A DNA stretch of 64,000 nt from Oikopleura dioica. Its lineage: Eukaryota > Chordata > Appendicularia > Copelata > Oikopleuridae. The notes under the pieces are model-generated. The model made no database searches and was not told the DNA's origin. It saw only the letters and a list, made by a program, of their open reading frames with translations. Within the stretch, counting starts at the first letter, position 1, and every line of letters starts with the position of its first letter. Position numbers and translations under genes: made by a program. This document shows positions 32,233-44,132 of the stretch, piece after piece. Location of the stretch: the NCBI GenBank assembly GCA_907165135.1, contig OU015566.1:2110501-2174500 (forward strand). The letters are read 5' to 3'.

Positions 32233-32639
32233 AGTTGATAAGACTTGAGTTAAGGGTAGCAAGAAGCTATTTAAGAGATTCTTTGAGAAATCCGACGAGT
32301 CTTAATCGTTAAAATAATTTTTAAAATAAAAAATGAATGCAGGGCAAATTGATGAATAACTTGTTCACAGTCACATTTTTCTCTATTAGGACTCGGTTCA
32401 ATTTTTTTCTCTGGATATAAAAAGGCGTTTTTACGATGAACCTAACTCACGCGGCTCATAAAAAAACGACTCTAACGAAAATATTACTAATCTTCGTTTG
32501 AAAAAAGGTCGAACAGGAAATAGGCTTCTGGAGGGAGCATATTTAACTGACAAATGAAAATCCAAACAATTAAAAATATCAGTTTTCATGTCGACAAATA
32601 CTTTTTTTTTCAATATTTTTATCATATTTGTTATTTGGT

Positions 32640-33888
32640 TTATTTAGCAAAGTCAGGAATGGGCAAGCCAAAAGCAGCATAATCCTCAATGTATATCTCC
32701 ACTAGTTTCGCCCTCTCAATATCCGTCAGCTTCCCAAACTCTTCATCTATCCTCAATTTCGAGTGTTTTGTCGAATGAGCATTTGCCGACTGAAATCCTT
32801 GTTGAATTTCATCATACGTGGGGCTTTGCACTTTGAGCTTTTCCATCAAGCGAGGCATATCTTGATCCATTTGAGAGATGAGCCCAATAAAATCGAAATC
32901 GAAGGCGCAGATGTCACAGGAGCTCTAGAATACCTAGATGAGACTAAGGAGGATGATTTGACTGTACCTGAACTGTATTCCAATGAATATTTGTCTTGTA
33001 ATGATCATTCTTCGCCAACCACCTAGCAAACATCTGAAAGCTGACATAATATCCCATCTGATGCGCGTCCATTTTTCGCTTCGGAAATTCAAAGTCTTTC
33101 GGAAGATTGAATTCCTCTCTTATGATTTCTTTTCCCGGATACTCGTAGTACATTTCACGATCTTCTGTTCTATTCATTTTGTCTTTCCAGCCTGAGAAAA
33201 TTCGATCCATTGGGTCTCGAACAAAAATGAATTTTAGAGAGTCCTTGTCGATTTTGTCGGGTTTGAGAAGGCAGCCTTTTTCGAACGAGTCGCAATTCTT
33301 GTTATTTCGCTGGTCGCCGTTGACGATTTGCTTTTTTGGGGCTTTCACTCAATAGACGCCACTTATGTCAGATAAAAGTAAAATGGCGGATAAGTTTGAG
33401 CCCTCCATTAAATTTGACACCAATTGGGTCTTTAATAAACCCTGTTATTTCGAGAAACATTTGCGTAAGCGCCGTCGATGCAGATTTAGCCGTGACACAG
33501 GTTGAAAACTTCACTCCTCCTTTTGAGACACCTTCGAGAGTTGACGCTCGATTTTTCAGGGTTTTTGTCAATTTGCTCTTACTAAATTTCGCTAAAAAAA
33601 TGAGGATTTTTAAAGATAGCAAACCTGCAGTACTCTCGATATGTTTTGAGTAAATTCAACATATTTAGTTGCTTATTTTCTTTTTTATTTTCCTTCTTGA
33701 TTTTGCCCGCATCTAGTGAAAACTTTTCTAGAGAAATTCTCCCCGCAGCAACCTGACTTGTTATCGAATTCCCGGAGTTTGATATCACCAGATAGGCGCC
33801 AACAATTACACAGAATACAATAATGACCTAAAAGTTCATAAATTAGAAAATTGAAAAGCCCTACAAGTTTGTTTTGCTGTATTATCAT
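32640..33888 (-). CDS. Golgi carbohydrate sulfotransferase (Sulfotransfer_2 family)
   Basis: Type II Golgi enzyme that moves sulfate from PAPS to a glycan, probably chondroitin or a related chain. Minus-strand exons: 33888-33865, 33827-33625, 33581-33421, 33347-32968, 32924-32640; all GT-AG, 350 residues. A short cytoplasmic start (MIIQQNKL) precedes a signal-anchor (VIIVFCVIVGAYLVIS), a stem, then the 5'-phosphosulfate-binding motif region (FSTCVTAKSASTALTQMF) and the 3'-phosphate-binding motif (LKFIFVRDPMDRIFSGW), as in CHST8-14 type enzymes. Cys before the 5' motif and the RDP motif are the strongest marks. Exact glycan substrate cannot be told from sequence. Neighbour of RPLP0 on the same strand, about 400 bp upstream of it. 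Confidence 0.85.
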
Positions 33889-34050
33889 CTTTATTTTTTT
33901 CTCTGGAAAAAGTTCAAGTAAGAATTCAGACCAGACGCAAGTGAATATCCTGTTCATTTAAACAATAGCCCGTTTATTCTTAATCTGCGACTATGCCGGA
34001 ATTTCAAAAGGGCAAATAGAAATAGCAAAAGAAGAAAAAAAGGGAATGAC

Positions 34051-35133
34051 GACTAGGTTCGTGGTGGGTTCTGCCAGAGTAATGAAATCGGCCTATATTT
34101 TGGGGCAATAAGGGAAATGGGTTGATGACTAGGTTCGTGTGACTAGGTTCGTGAAATTTTATAACGAATAAATTTTTAGGGCAGTAAGGGAAACGGGTTG
34201 ATGACTAGGTTCGTGTGACTAGGTTCGTGAAATTTTAAATACAAAAATTTTTGGGGCAGTCAGGGAAACGGGTTGATGACAAGGTTCGTGTAATTTTAAA
34301 TAGAAAAATTTTTGGGGCAGTAAGGAAATGGGTTGTTGACTAGGTTCGTGTGACTAGGTTCGTGTAATTCTATGTAGAAAAAATTTTTGGGCAGTAAGCG
34401 AAATGGCTTGGTGACTAGGTTCGTGTGACTAGGTTCGTGAAATTTAAAATAGAGAAAATGTGGGACCATATTTGCCAAATGAGTATCCTAGTCTTCACGA
34501 ACCTAGTCTTCACGAACCTAGTCTTACGAACCTAGTCATCACGAACCTAGTCATGAACCCGCTTCCCTTACTGCCCCAAAATTTTTTCTATTTAAAATTT
34601 CACGAACCTAGTCACACGAACCTAGTCATCAACCCATTTCCCTTACTGCCCGAAAATGCTGGAAATACAAAAAATACATATAAAAATCCAAATTTCACGA
34701 ACCTAGTCACACGAACCTAGTCATCAACCCATTTCCCTTACTGCCCGAAAATGCTGGAAATACAAAAAAATACATATAAAAATCCAAATTTCACGAACCT
34801 AGTCACACGAACCTAGTCATCACGAACCTAGTCTTCACGAACCTAGTCACACGAACCTAGTCTCCACGAACCTAGTCTTCACGAACCTAGTCACACGAAC
34901 CTAGTCATCAAGCCATTTCCTTTACTGCCCCAAAATTTTTTCAATTTAAAAACTCACGAACCTAGTCACACGAAACTAGTCATCAACCCATTTCCCTTAC
35001 TGCCCCAAAATGGAGAAGATGCAAAAAATACATATAAAAATCCAAATTTCACGAACCTAGTCACACGAACCATTTTTCCCAACATGGCACCCACGAACCT
35101 AGTCACACGAACCTAGTCCTCACGAACCTAGTC
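34051..35133. repeat. Inverted satellite built on GACTAGGTTCGTG
   Basis: About 1.1 kb. From 34051 to about 34440 the unit GACTAGGTTCGTG occurs many times on the plus strand, often doubled (GTGACTAGGTTCGTG) and spaced by a block like TTTTTGGGGCAGTAAGGGAA. From about 34490 to 35133 the same unit occurs in reverse complement (CACGAACCTAGTC), spaced by the complement of the same block. The whole region can fold into one large hairpin. No coding capacity; the 60-86-codon frames here are translations of the repeat. Confidence 0.85.
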
Positions 35134-35335
35134 ATCGGTCTCGAAAAAAACTTACTTGAAAATAATTTCTTGGTTTTAAAATTCCCATTTCTCTTGAAAA
35201 ACTTTCGAGCAAAAAAAATTCACATGGATTCGCAAAAATTTAAATATTGACTTTTTGACGAATCGCGAAAAAAGAATTTGTAGATAATCAAATAACGAAA
35301 TGATAGACATTTTATTTTTCAAAGAAAAGATGAAT

Positions 35336-38131
35336 TTATTTGCCCTTCTTGTTCTTCTTGTTCTTTCGTTGGCTGAAGTCGATGTCGCCAAGGCACTTTT
35401 TACACTTTTTGCAGCCCTCGGGCTTCGCGCTAGAAAAAGACTCATTAGTTGTTTGAAAGCTGCAGAACATACGCAGTAAGGAGAGTTCCTTGAAGTCGTT
35501 ATTGTGGCAAACGCCTGGGCAAGCGTTCTTAGCTGCTCGTTTGCAGTTTGACTTGCCATCGCCGCAAATTGCTTCGAATTGAACTTTTGTTTCTGAAAAA
35601 TTGAGTAAAAAACTGAAAATAAAATAACCGACCTTGTGGAAACAGAAGCCAGCTGGTGGTGGACACCTGTTTTTCAGAGCTTGCTTACAAGTACATCCCT
35701 CTGGAACGGCAACTTCAGCTCCATTATTTCTTGGATCTCGGCAGATTCCTGGGCACTTGTTTTTCTGAGCCTGCTTGCAAGTGCAGTCAGTGCCACTGAG
35801 ATCGAGAGTGTTTCCGAATCGATCTTGGCAAACATCTTCTCCTTCATTTCCGGCTGGGGCTGGAAAAATTTATAAAAAGAAAATCCCACAATTTTTACCT
35901 CCACTTTGAGCAGAATCATCTCTCCACGCTTCCAAGTTCATGCCGGCCATGTTTCTTGAGTTGCAATTGATGGTTGGTCCGGTACCGGATTTCTTGAACA
36001 TATTCGCTTGAATGTTCCCCATGCCTTCCATAGCATTGCAGAGAGCCTTGGAAAGGGTCCATCCTTTGAGGGTGCTCAATTGGGCAGATGAGAAGACGTC
36101 TCCATTTTCGTGGTGGAATTTGTCACCATCTTAATTTTACGATAATCGGGATTTTTCAATTCATTTTACCTCGAAGGGCCAAAAATTGGTCGACAATAAT
36201 ACAGCCAGCCGTTGGTCCAACTTGAGCATTTTGCATCGGCTGTTCCATAAGAAGACCAACGTAGAGATCGATGTCACCATCGTTGTTGTACATGTTTCTG
36301 ATGTTATTCCAGCCATTCTATAAATGATAATCCTAACAGAATCTACAGTGAATTATACCTGCATGGAAGGAAGACCATTGTACATAATTCCGTAGTCTTC
36401 ATGATTCATGCACCAATCTCGAAGAGCATTGTAAGTTCCAAGGCCGTGTTCTCGTCCTCTCTAGAAATCAAATCAAATTCTTTTCAAGAAAAATGCCTTA
36501 CCGCGAGATTGATGGCCAAAAGATCAACGCCGTGACTGAGCGTATTTGGCTTGAAAAGCTTGTGATTCGTTGCTTCGGCATAATGACCACCAACTTTGGC
36601 CGCTTCCATCGAAGCCATACCTCGAAGACAGGCTCCAGCTCCGTCTCTGAAGAGAAGATCTGGGTCAAAGAAGTTGTTTTCGAGCTTTGCTGATCGCTTC
36701 TGGCTCATGTCAGTATTCGCCGATTTGAAGTTATCGGGGACCATTGAGTGGCCGAATCGATAGGCTGCAGCGGCGAATTCGTTTCGAATAGAAGGATCGT
36801 CCTGAGATGGAGGGACGTGACCATCGGGATTGGTTCGCTTCTTGTTCTTGTTTTTCTTTCCTCGGCCAATGTTGTTCATGACTGCCATTCCTGGATTGCC
36901 GACCATCAGTGGTAAGTGCTCCGAATAGTTGATTTCTTTCATGACACCAATGACAAACAATCTTGCCTCTTCGAACACTCGCTCTTTGTTCCACCCAGGG
37001 TTGATTGCTCGGAGCTGGTCGACAGCGTTGTTATGGAGTCGAGCGAAAAGAGTGTGGAGGGATGAAAGAAGTGGGTTTTCCAAAACTCGAGTATCGCCAG
37101 CGACCAATTCGTCGTGACCTTTGTCGTTCAAAGCGCTGGAGGTGGAAAACTTGTCCTTGATTCCATTATCGTTGAACATGTTAACAGATGGGAGGAAGTG
37201 TTCGCCTTTGACGGACTGCATTCGCAAGTGCATGCCATCGGATGCAGTCAAGAGCTTTCTGTGCTTAGTTGTGAAGCCATAGACGGTTGTGGCATCGAGA
37301 TAAGCAGAGAGCTGGTTGATTTGTTCACGAACAGGGGTTCCTTGACCACTCTGTCCGAGTTGTGAGCTCGATCGAATGATAAACAAGCATGGGAAGGTGA
37401 TAACTGGGTCGTTATCCAATGAGATCTCTTTGCATTGCGGGGCAGTTCCGCTGCAATCGCAGGGAACATCACCGGATCCGAGAACATCGGGCGTTTGAAT
37501 GATGTCGTGAGTGATGAACTGACCCCACGCGGTGAAAGCATAGGAAACGTCATTTGACATTGTTCGCTGAGTGTTGGCTCGCATGGCCAAGGAAATTGCC
37601 CGCTCGGATGGAAGCTGACCCCCGTTTGAGGCGCATCGAGGAGAGTCACGGCCGTTACAGTAGTTGGCAGAGACAAGTCGAGTGTATGCTTGAAATTTCA
37701 GATTAATAATGGTTTTGAATAATATTTTACCTTTCATAGATCTTCCCTTATCATTACTAGCATTGCAAGACCCATCCAAAGACGGAAAAGAAGAACCACA
37801 ATTTCCTTGTCGCTCGAAGCTCTCGGTGACATTGACAGCTCGCTCGACCATGACATCCAGTGGCTCTGTAGATCGTTCGTTGAAAACCTGGTTCAAGATT
37901 CGTTCGTTTTCAGCTGAGATTTCGTCCATAACAGGAATGGTGAAACCGTTTCGAACTCGGCGATGAGCGTGCATGATGGCCTGGAGCGGGCTGAGGCCCC
38001 GTTCCATGCCTTAAAATTTAAGATAATTACAGGTTCTTCTTGTCATTTTTCTTGGGTTCAAAGATCTCTAGAAAAAATGAAAAAGGAAACGTACCATAGG
38101 AAGATGCTAAAAGAGTTGGGAGGAGCTTCAT
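35336..38131 (-). CDS. Secreted animal heme peroxidase with Cys-repeat C-terminus
   Basis: Animal (MPO/peroxinectin-like) heme peroxidase, oxidising halides or phenolic side chains with H2O2, for example to cross-link matrix. Minus-strand exons: 38131-38095, 38009-37731, 37688-36502, 36460-36359, 36317-36170, 36129-35899, 35859-35633, about 35592-35475, 35429-35336; about 800 residues. A short N-terminal signal (MKLLPTLLASSYG) and an NVT glycosylation site precede the peroxidase domain, which shows the distal His in WGQFITHDI, Ca-site-like segments, HTLFARLHNN, EARLFVIGVMKEI and the proximal His in YRFGHSMV, then RGREHGLGTYN. After it come three copies of a small module, C-x-C-K-Q-A-x-K-N-x-C-P (CTCKQAQKNKCPGIC, CTCKQALKNRCP, NCKRAAKNACPGVC), and a basic tail (QRKNKKNKKGK). 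The last intron is GC-AG; the junction 35633/35592 is one base off a GT-AG fit. Confidence 0.9.
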
Positions 38132-38577
38132 GGTCGGCGGGAAGCTTGAAATCTGAGTATCAGCTCTCAGACTATGGATTGCAGGAGAGCACTGGTAAGA
38201 GGAAAATATTTATTTCTCCAACGACATATTTATAAGCAACTTGGTCAATTATTACTCCGAGGAAGATATGAACGCTAAACACTTTTTGGGATGGGCCGGA
38301 AAAACACGGGCTTTTAAAATGTTTATTTTTTCCAATTCTGTTCTGAATCGAAAAAAAAATGCGATCCCAGTTTCTGAAACTTATAATACGATTGTGGTCA
38401 TGAAGTCGCGTCATAAATACATAAGAGCCTGAAATTCGTGGTAAACGAAAAAACTCAGAAAAGTATAAGGTTTGACAAAATCAGCTTAACTAACCGTAAG
38501 TTCCATTTTTTGTCCTATTGGAACGTCATCGTAAACGGAACACAGGCTTAATTTTTAACTCTCTTGCGCTCTACAGG

Positions 38578-38587
38578 CACATAAATA
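38578..38587 (+). promoter_or_regulatory. TATA-like box of CUB-PAN paralogue 1
   Basis: CACATAAATA about 50 nt before the ATG. The same element, at a similar distance, precedes all four paralogues, and all share a GATAAGATACAAA-like stretch right before the ATG. Conservation beyond coding suggests a shared core promoter. Confidence 0.6.
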
Positions 38588-38636
38588 CAGCGCAATTCTC
38601 AATCTTTTCATCAAATTTGTTCGATAAGATACAAAT

Positions 38637-40614
38637 ATGAAAGTTTCTACCTTTTTCAGCATCTCTGCTATCGCTGCGAAACGAGATAAAATAAAACTAT
38701 CTCAAAGTCGACTTTCTCTTGAGTCGACACAAGGTCGTCAGTTCACTGACTGTGGCGGCCTCTTTGAGTTTACCAAGGAAATGACGAGTGTTGAGATTTT
38801 CTCTCCAGTTGATCCGGAGGATGCAACAGTCTACCCACCAAACGCCTCTTGCGAGTGGCTTCTTCAGGATGAGTGTGCTGATAGTTTTACAATCAATGCA
38901 ATCAAACTCGATATTGAAGGTAAATGGGTAAATAATGAGTACAGTCGTGAATCAAAATAGAGCAACCTTTCCGGGCGCATATTTTTACAAAATCGATTTG
39001 AAATAAAAATACATTTTTCAAGGACACGAAAGATGCGTTTGGGACTACCTTGCGTTTGCAAATCAGGATCGAACTTATAACGCTACTTTCTGCAATGATT
39101 ACAATGACTACTACGACTACAGCGATGACGACTCCGAATTTCACGCGCTCAAAGAAGGCGGTGAAATCGTCATTCCAGGAAATTCAATCAGCATCACTTT
39201 CATTTCTGACGGAGTAGTACAGCAAGAGGGATTCAAGATTTCAGTTATTCCAAGTAAATTTCATCTTGATGAATAAAGCTTTCATAAATTTTAGACCGAC
39301 CTGAAGGCTCAGAATGCACCCCAAATATAAACGAGCCAGTCTGCAAATTTCCATACAACAGTGATGGCTCTGTGATGATGAAAACCTGGGACATCTCAAC
39401 GCATGATAAACTCGTTCCGTTCTCGAATTACGCCGACACATTTGAACAGGAACCTCTTGAAGATGTTGAGTGGCATATGCAAGAATGCGCAAATAGATGT
39501 GTCGCAACTCCGGGATGTTTCAAATTCAAGGTTGGACAAAATTGCATTTTACGTGGAAACAAAATGGAAGAACCAAGATTTCAAAGTTATGGTGAGCACA
39601 AATATTAAGAAAAAATCGTAATTTTGACAATTCAGCTATCAATGGAGAAGATTGCCCTTCTGACCCCTCGAATCGTCTCTGGATCGATAGAAAAGCAACG
39701 ACTCAAGTTTTCTGCAATTTTTCTGGAGTTGAAAGCGCCGAAGAGTATTTGGAATATCTCCGTTCCAAAAATCAACAAATGACAAAATGGGTAAAATAGA
39801 TATTTTCCCGACTTTTTCTATCATTTTAAACTAGAATGTTACTGATGTAGACGGACATAATGGGGCGCTTACGACGCGAAAAATGACTCGAAGGTGGACA
39901 TTTTCTCAGGCAACAGAACGACCAGCAACCTGGGGTCAATGGTATACCTTCGTCACGACTATTTTCTTCCGCGACTATCTTGTTCCAGTCAACGCAACGG
40001 CAACAGCAACTACACAACAACAGAGGAAAAGAAGACAAGCCGAAGAAAATGAAGAACTCATCGCCATAGCGAATCAAGAAGTCCAAGCCTTCATTGCCAA
40101 CCTCGAGATCGGAGATGACGTAGAAGTTCTCGAAACAGAAGTGTCCGAGATTGAGCTTGAAAACTTAGATCCAATCGACGATACTGATACAAACCAAATG
40201 ATTTATGCTTACTCAAGCATAAGAGCTCTTCTTGACTCGTCAATGAAATCAAAAGGGACTCGACGACAGCCGCAGAAAATGAAACAGTTCGACCACGTGA
40301 ATCGTCGATTTTCCTGGATGTACGATCACATCAGCGACGACTGTGAAATTCCGACTGATTCAATTTTTGGCACTGAGAAATGGACCATTCCAGAAATCAT
40401 GGAAGAGAATATCTGTAGCAGTTTTGTTTCTTTGATGGAATCAACAATGTTGTTCTACGACCACAAAGTCTGCTTGGATCACATCAATCTCAAAGAAAAC
40501 AGAAGAGCTCGACGAAGATATGAGAGAATCGAGTCTGATTTTTTCCGATCGAAAAAGGTCTTTAATCGACTTCTCAGAGGACTCAAGTGCGAAGAACAGC
40601 TAGAAACTAATTAA
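38637..40614 (+). CDS. CUB + PAN-like secreted protein with novel C-terminal domain, paralogue 1
   Basis: Exons 38637-38919, 39023-39253, 39295-39591, 39636-39790, 39835-40614; 581 residues, all GT-AG. Signal-like start (MKVSTFFSISAIAA) ends next to a basic residue pair. CUB-type domain: DCGGLFEFTKEMTSVEI, PPNASCEWLLQDECADSFTI, then CVWDYLAFANQD and an acidic Tyr/Asp loop. PAN/apple-like module: LVPFSNYADTFEQ, CANRCVATPGCFKFK, NCILRGNKM. Then a helical, Cys-poor C-terminal domain of about 250 residues starting MTRRWTFSQATERP; it contains the dibasic site RKRRQA, acidic repeats (EVLETEVSEIELENLDPIDD), RRFSWMYDH and SLMESTM-FYDHKVCLDHI, ending FNRLLRGLKCEEQLETN. CUB and PAN mediate extracellular binding; the C-terminal domain matches nothing I know. 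Intact and probably functional. Convergent mirror copy at 41317-43282. Confidence 0.82.
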
Positions 40615-40785
40615 TCATGTCTTTTTCCTTTGCTTCTGCTTGACGAAAACTTTAAAATCAATAATAAGACGCACTTAAACTTTTACAAAACTCCTGTCGC
40701 TGAGAAAAAAAGCATTAACGCAGCAGAAATCTAAAGCGTAGTAGTAGGATCTAAACAACGCCAAAGGCCAAATAAAATTGTTGTA

Positions 40786-40942
40786 CAGTGGGTTGCGCAG
40801 GTAATGCACCCCTAAAGAGCGGGTAGAGGGTGCATCTGTCACACAATCACTTTGAGCAAGTCTTGAAAGAAACAATAGAAAAAGTGCGGGCGAAGGGTGC
40901 AGCAACGCCGCAATCACAAAACACTACCTGCGCAACCCACTG
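40786..40942. mobile_element. Tc1/mariner-type MITE between mirrored paralogues
   Basis: 157 bp, ends CAGTGGGTTGCGCAGGTA and TACCTGCGCAACCCACTG in inverted orientation, with TA on each side (40784-40785 and 40943-40944). TA duplication and CAGT ends fit a Tc1/mariner-derived MITE. Its interior word CCCCTAAAGAGCGGGTA also occurs inside the large foldback transposon near 26245, so the two share sequence. Confidence 0.75.
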
Positions 40943-41316
40943 TAACGATCTTCGATGACAAAATTACAACCACATCGTCGACGACAACTGTAACAATTTA
41001 GCAAAATAACGATGATATTAATGATATTCTTATGAAAACAATTATGTATACGACTCAACTATTTTGTGTAAAATTTATATCATTTGTGAGAGACTTTATA
41101 TTTCATTTTCCGCTCAAAACTACCAGAAGATTATTGTTCAGTTTGATTAAAATTTCATTCTTTCCTTAATAGAATCCTTATTCCTTAAAAGGTCTACTTC
41201 CGCTGTATTCATGCTTACTTTTTTCTTTTCAAAACCACGCATTTTTAAGAGTTTAAGCGGATTTTATTGTTGATTTTACAGTATTTGTCAAGCAGAAGCA
41301 AATAGAAAAGGCATTA
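40943..41316. other. Gap between convergent paralogues 1 and 2
   Basis: AT-rich 3' flanks of two convergent genes. No coding signal. Confidence 0.5.
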
Positions 41317-43282
41317 TTAATCAGTTTCTAGCTGTTCTTCGCACTTGAGTCCTCTGAGAAGTCGATTGAAGACCTTTTTCGATCGAAAGAAATCAGACTC
41401 TATTCTTTCGTATCTTCGTCGAGCTCTTCTGTTTTCTTTGAGATTGATGTGATCCAAGCAGACTTTATGGTCGTAGAAAGACATTGTCGATTCCATCAAA
41501 GACACGAAACTGCTACAGATGCTCTCTTCTTCAATTTCTGGAATGGTCCATTTATCAGTGCCGAAAAGTGAGTCAGTTGGAGTTCCACAGTCCTCGCTTG
41601 CGTGATCGTACATCCAGGAGAATCGACGATTCACGTGGTCGAACTGTTTTATTTTCTGGGGTTGTCTTCGAGTTTCTTTCGCTTCCATTGCTGAGTCAAG
41701 AAGATTTCTGATGTTTGAATACGCATATGTCATCTGATTTGCGTCAGTATCGTCGATGGGATCTAAGTTTTCAAGCTCGATCTCAGACACTTCTGTTTCG
41801 AGAACTTCTACGTCATCTCCAATCTCGAGGTTGGCGATGAAGTCTTGGACTTCTTGATTCGCAATGGCGAGGAGCTCTTTATCTTCGTCGGCTTGTCGTC
41901 TTCTTCTATTTGGTGGTCGTGAATTCGGAACTTCTACAGTCGAATTTGTTGTTGATGTTATTGTTGCGTTGACAGGGACTAGATAGTCGCGGAAGAAGAT
42001 AGTCGTCACGAAGGTGTACCAATGTCCCCAGGTCGTTGGTCGTTCTGTTGCCTCGGAGAATGTCCATCTCCGAGTCATCTTTCGCGTTGTTAGCGCCCCA
42101 TTATGTCCGTCTACGTCAGTTACGTTCTAGTTAAAAATTATTTTAAAAAGTCGGGAAAATGTATATCTTTACCCATTTCGTCATTTGTTGATTATTCGAC
42201 CGGAGATATTCTAAAAACCGTTCGGCGTCTTCAACGCCAGAAAAGTGGCAGAAAACTTGAGTTGTTGCTTTTCTATCTCTCCAAAGACGATTTGAGGGGT
42301 CGGAAGGGCAATCCTCTCCGTTGATGGCTTAGAAATCAAAATTATTATGCTTTCTCTATTTTTATGCTTACCGAAGCTAAGATTTCCGAAGCCAAGACCT
42401 GTTCGTTCTATTTTGTTTCCACGTAGAGAGCATTTTTGGCCCAAAACGTTGATTTTGAAACATCCAGGAGTTGCAACACATCTATTCAAGCATTCTACCG
42501 CAGGCCACTCACCAAATACGAGAGGATCCAGTTCAAATGAATCCGCGTAATTCGAGAATGGAACGAGTTTATCGTACGTTGAGAGGATCCAGGTTTTCAT
42601 CTTTACATCATTATTGTATTGAAAATCGCATTGTGGCTCTCTTACGTTTGCGCTACATTCTGAGCCTTCAGGTCGGTCTATAATTAATGATAGCTTTATT
42701 TATGAAGATAAAAATTACTTGGAATGACTGAGATCTGAAATCCATCGTGTTCTTCGGATCCATCAGTAAGAAAAGTGATGCTGATTGAATTTCCCGGAAT
42801 GATGATTTCACTGCCTTCCTCGAGTGCGTGAAATCCCATGACCGAGTCGCCAGACCCGTAGTCGTAGTAGTCATTATCATCATTGCAGTAAGTTGCGTTG
42901 AAAGTTTGATCCTGATTTGCAAGCGCAAGGTAGTCCCAAGTGCATCTATCGTTGCCTACAAAGTTTAAAGTTAAAACTGAATATATCTGGTATATTTACC
43001 TTCAATATCGAATTTGATTGTTTTGATTGTAAAGCTGTCAGCGCAATCATCCTGGAGAAGCCACTCGCAAAAAGCGTTAGGCGGGTACTTTGATCCATTA
43101 TTCGGATCAACAGGCGACGAAATATCCAAACTGGTCATTTGTTTGGTGAACTCAGTGATACCGCCACAGTCACTGAACTGGCGACCCTGAGTCGACTCAA
43201 GAGAAAGTTGACCTTTAGATTGCTTTCCTTTATCTCGTTTTGCAGAGACAGCAGAGATGGTAAAAAAACTGACAACTTTCAT
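41317..43282 (-). CDS. CUB + PAN-like secreted protein with novel C-terminal domain, paralogue 2
   Basis: Minus-strand exons 43282-43000, 42955-42719, 42677-42372, 42327-42173, 42126-41317; 596 residues, same five-exon pattern and phases as paralogue 1. The signal region is MKVVSFFTISAVSA. CUB marks: DCGGITEFTKQMTSLDI, CEWLLQDDCADSFTI, CTWDYLALANQDQTF. PAN-like marks: YADSFELDPL, CLNRCVATPGCFKINV. The C-terminal domain has NRRRRQADED at the furin-like position and is longer in the Asn/Thr-rich linker before it (VNATITSTTNSTVEV). The exon 5 protein is almost identical to paralogue 1 from residue RRFSWMYDH to the end, implying recent duplication or gene conversion. Oriented tail to tail with paralogue 1; homology extends about 200 bp upstream of both start codons. 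Confidence 0.82.
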
Positions 43283-43332
43283 ATTTGTATCTTACCGAAC
43301 AAATTTGACGACAAAATCGAGAATTTTCGCAG

Positions 43333-43342
43333 TATTTATGTG
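43333..43342 (-). promoter_or_regulatory. TATA-like box of CUB-PAN paralogue 2
   Basis: Minus-strand CACATAAATA, preceded by CTTGCGCTC as in paralogue 1 and followed by AAATTTGTTCGGTAAGATAC before the ATG. Confidence 0.6.
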
Positions 43343-43499
43343 CCTTCAGAGCGCAAGAGAGTTAAACTTAAGCGCCTTTGCGTTCCGCAGAGGATGACGT
43401 TCCAATAGCACAAAAATGGAACGTAGGGTAAGTTGAGCTGATTAGGGCGAACCTTATGCTTTGCTTAGCTCTACTGGTTAACCACGAATTTCAGGCTTT

Positions 43500-44132
43500 T
43501 TTTGTATTGATGACGCGACTTGGTGACCCTAATCGTTTCTACAACCCCTCCTTTGTTATTTTTGAAGGCTTCACCGTGAAGCCCTCCCCTCATTTTATTT
43601 GTATTTTTATTTCCTTTTGGGCTGAGATGCTCAAGGAAGTCCAAAGGTCAACTATTTGACATGTCTCAATCCTTTGCAATTCTCAAAATTTGAAGATAAT
43701 TTTTAAGATTGTTAGAGTGGAGATGGGCCCCCAAAAAATGATGCGAAAAATTTTTATTATTACCTCCTTGGTGCGGCGGTTGGTGCGGCTCCGAGGAGTG
43801 ATCCCTTAAATTAATCGAGCATGTCGATTTCACATTAAAATCTACATCCTCGATGAATGCAAGTATGAATTAGTTCTCAGTTGAATTACTCAGAGATAAA
43901 ATATGGTTTTAAAAATTTTGAACAAAAATTATGGTTATTCAAATTTACAGTCATTTCACTCTGATAAGCTTATTTTTCTCTTATAAAAAAGTTTGCGTTT
44001 TTAAATAATTTAAAAATTTTGAATTTCAACCCTAAAATGCTCAATATCGAGTTCAAAAAATCGAAAAAAATCATCTTAAAGACACTAGAAGTCATCAAAC
44101 GTCGAAAAATATTTTTAATTATACCTTCATTT
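43500..44132. other. Gap upstream of paralogue 2
   Basis: Homology with the upstream region of paralogue 1 ends near 43492. The rest is AT-rich with no supported gene; the short plus-strand frame near 43456 has no splice or family support. Confidence 0.45.

Noticed and set aside
34296-34720. Frames repeating HEPSHTNLV and similar
   Set aside because: Translation of the GACTAGGTTCGTG satellite.
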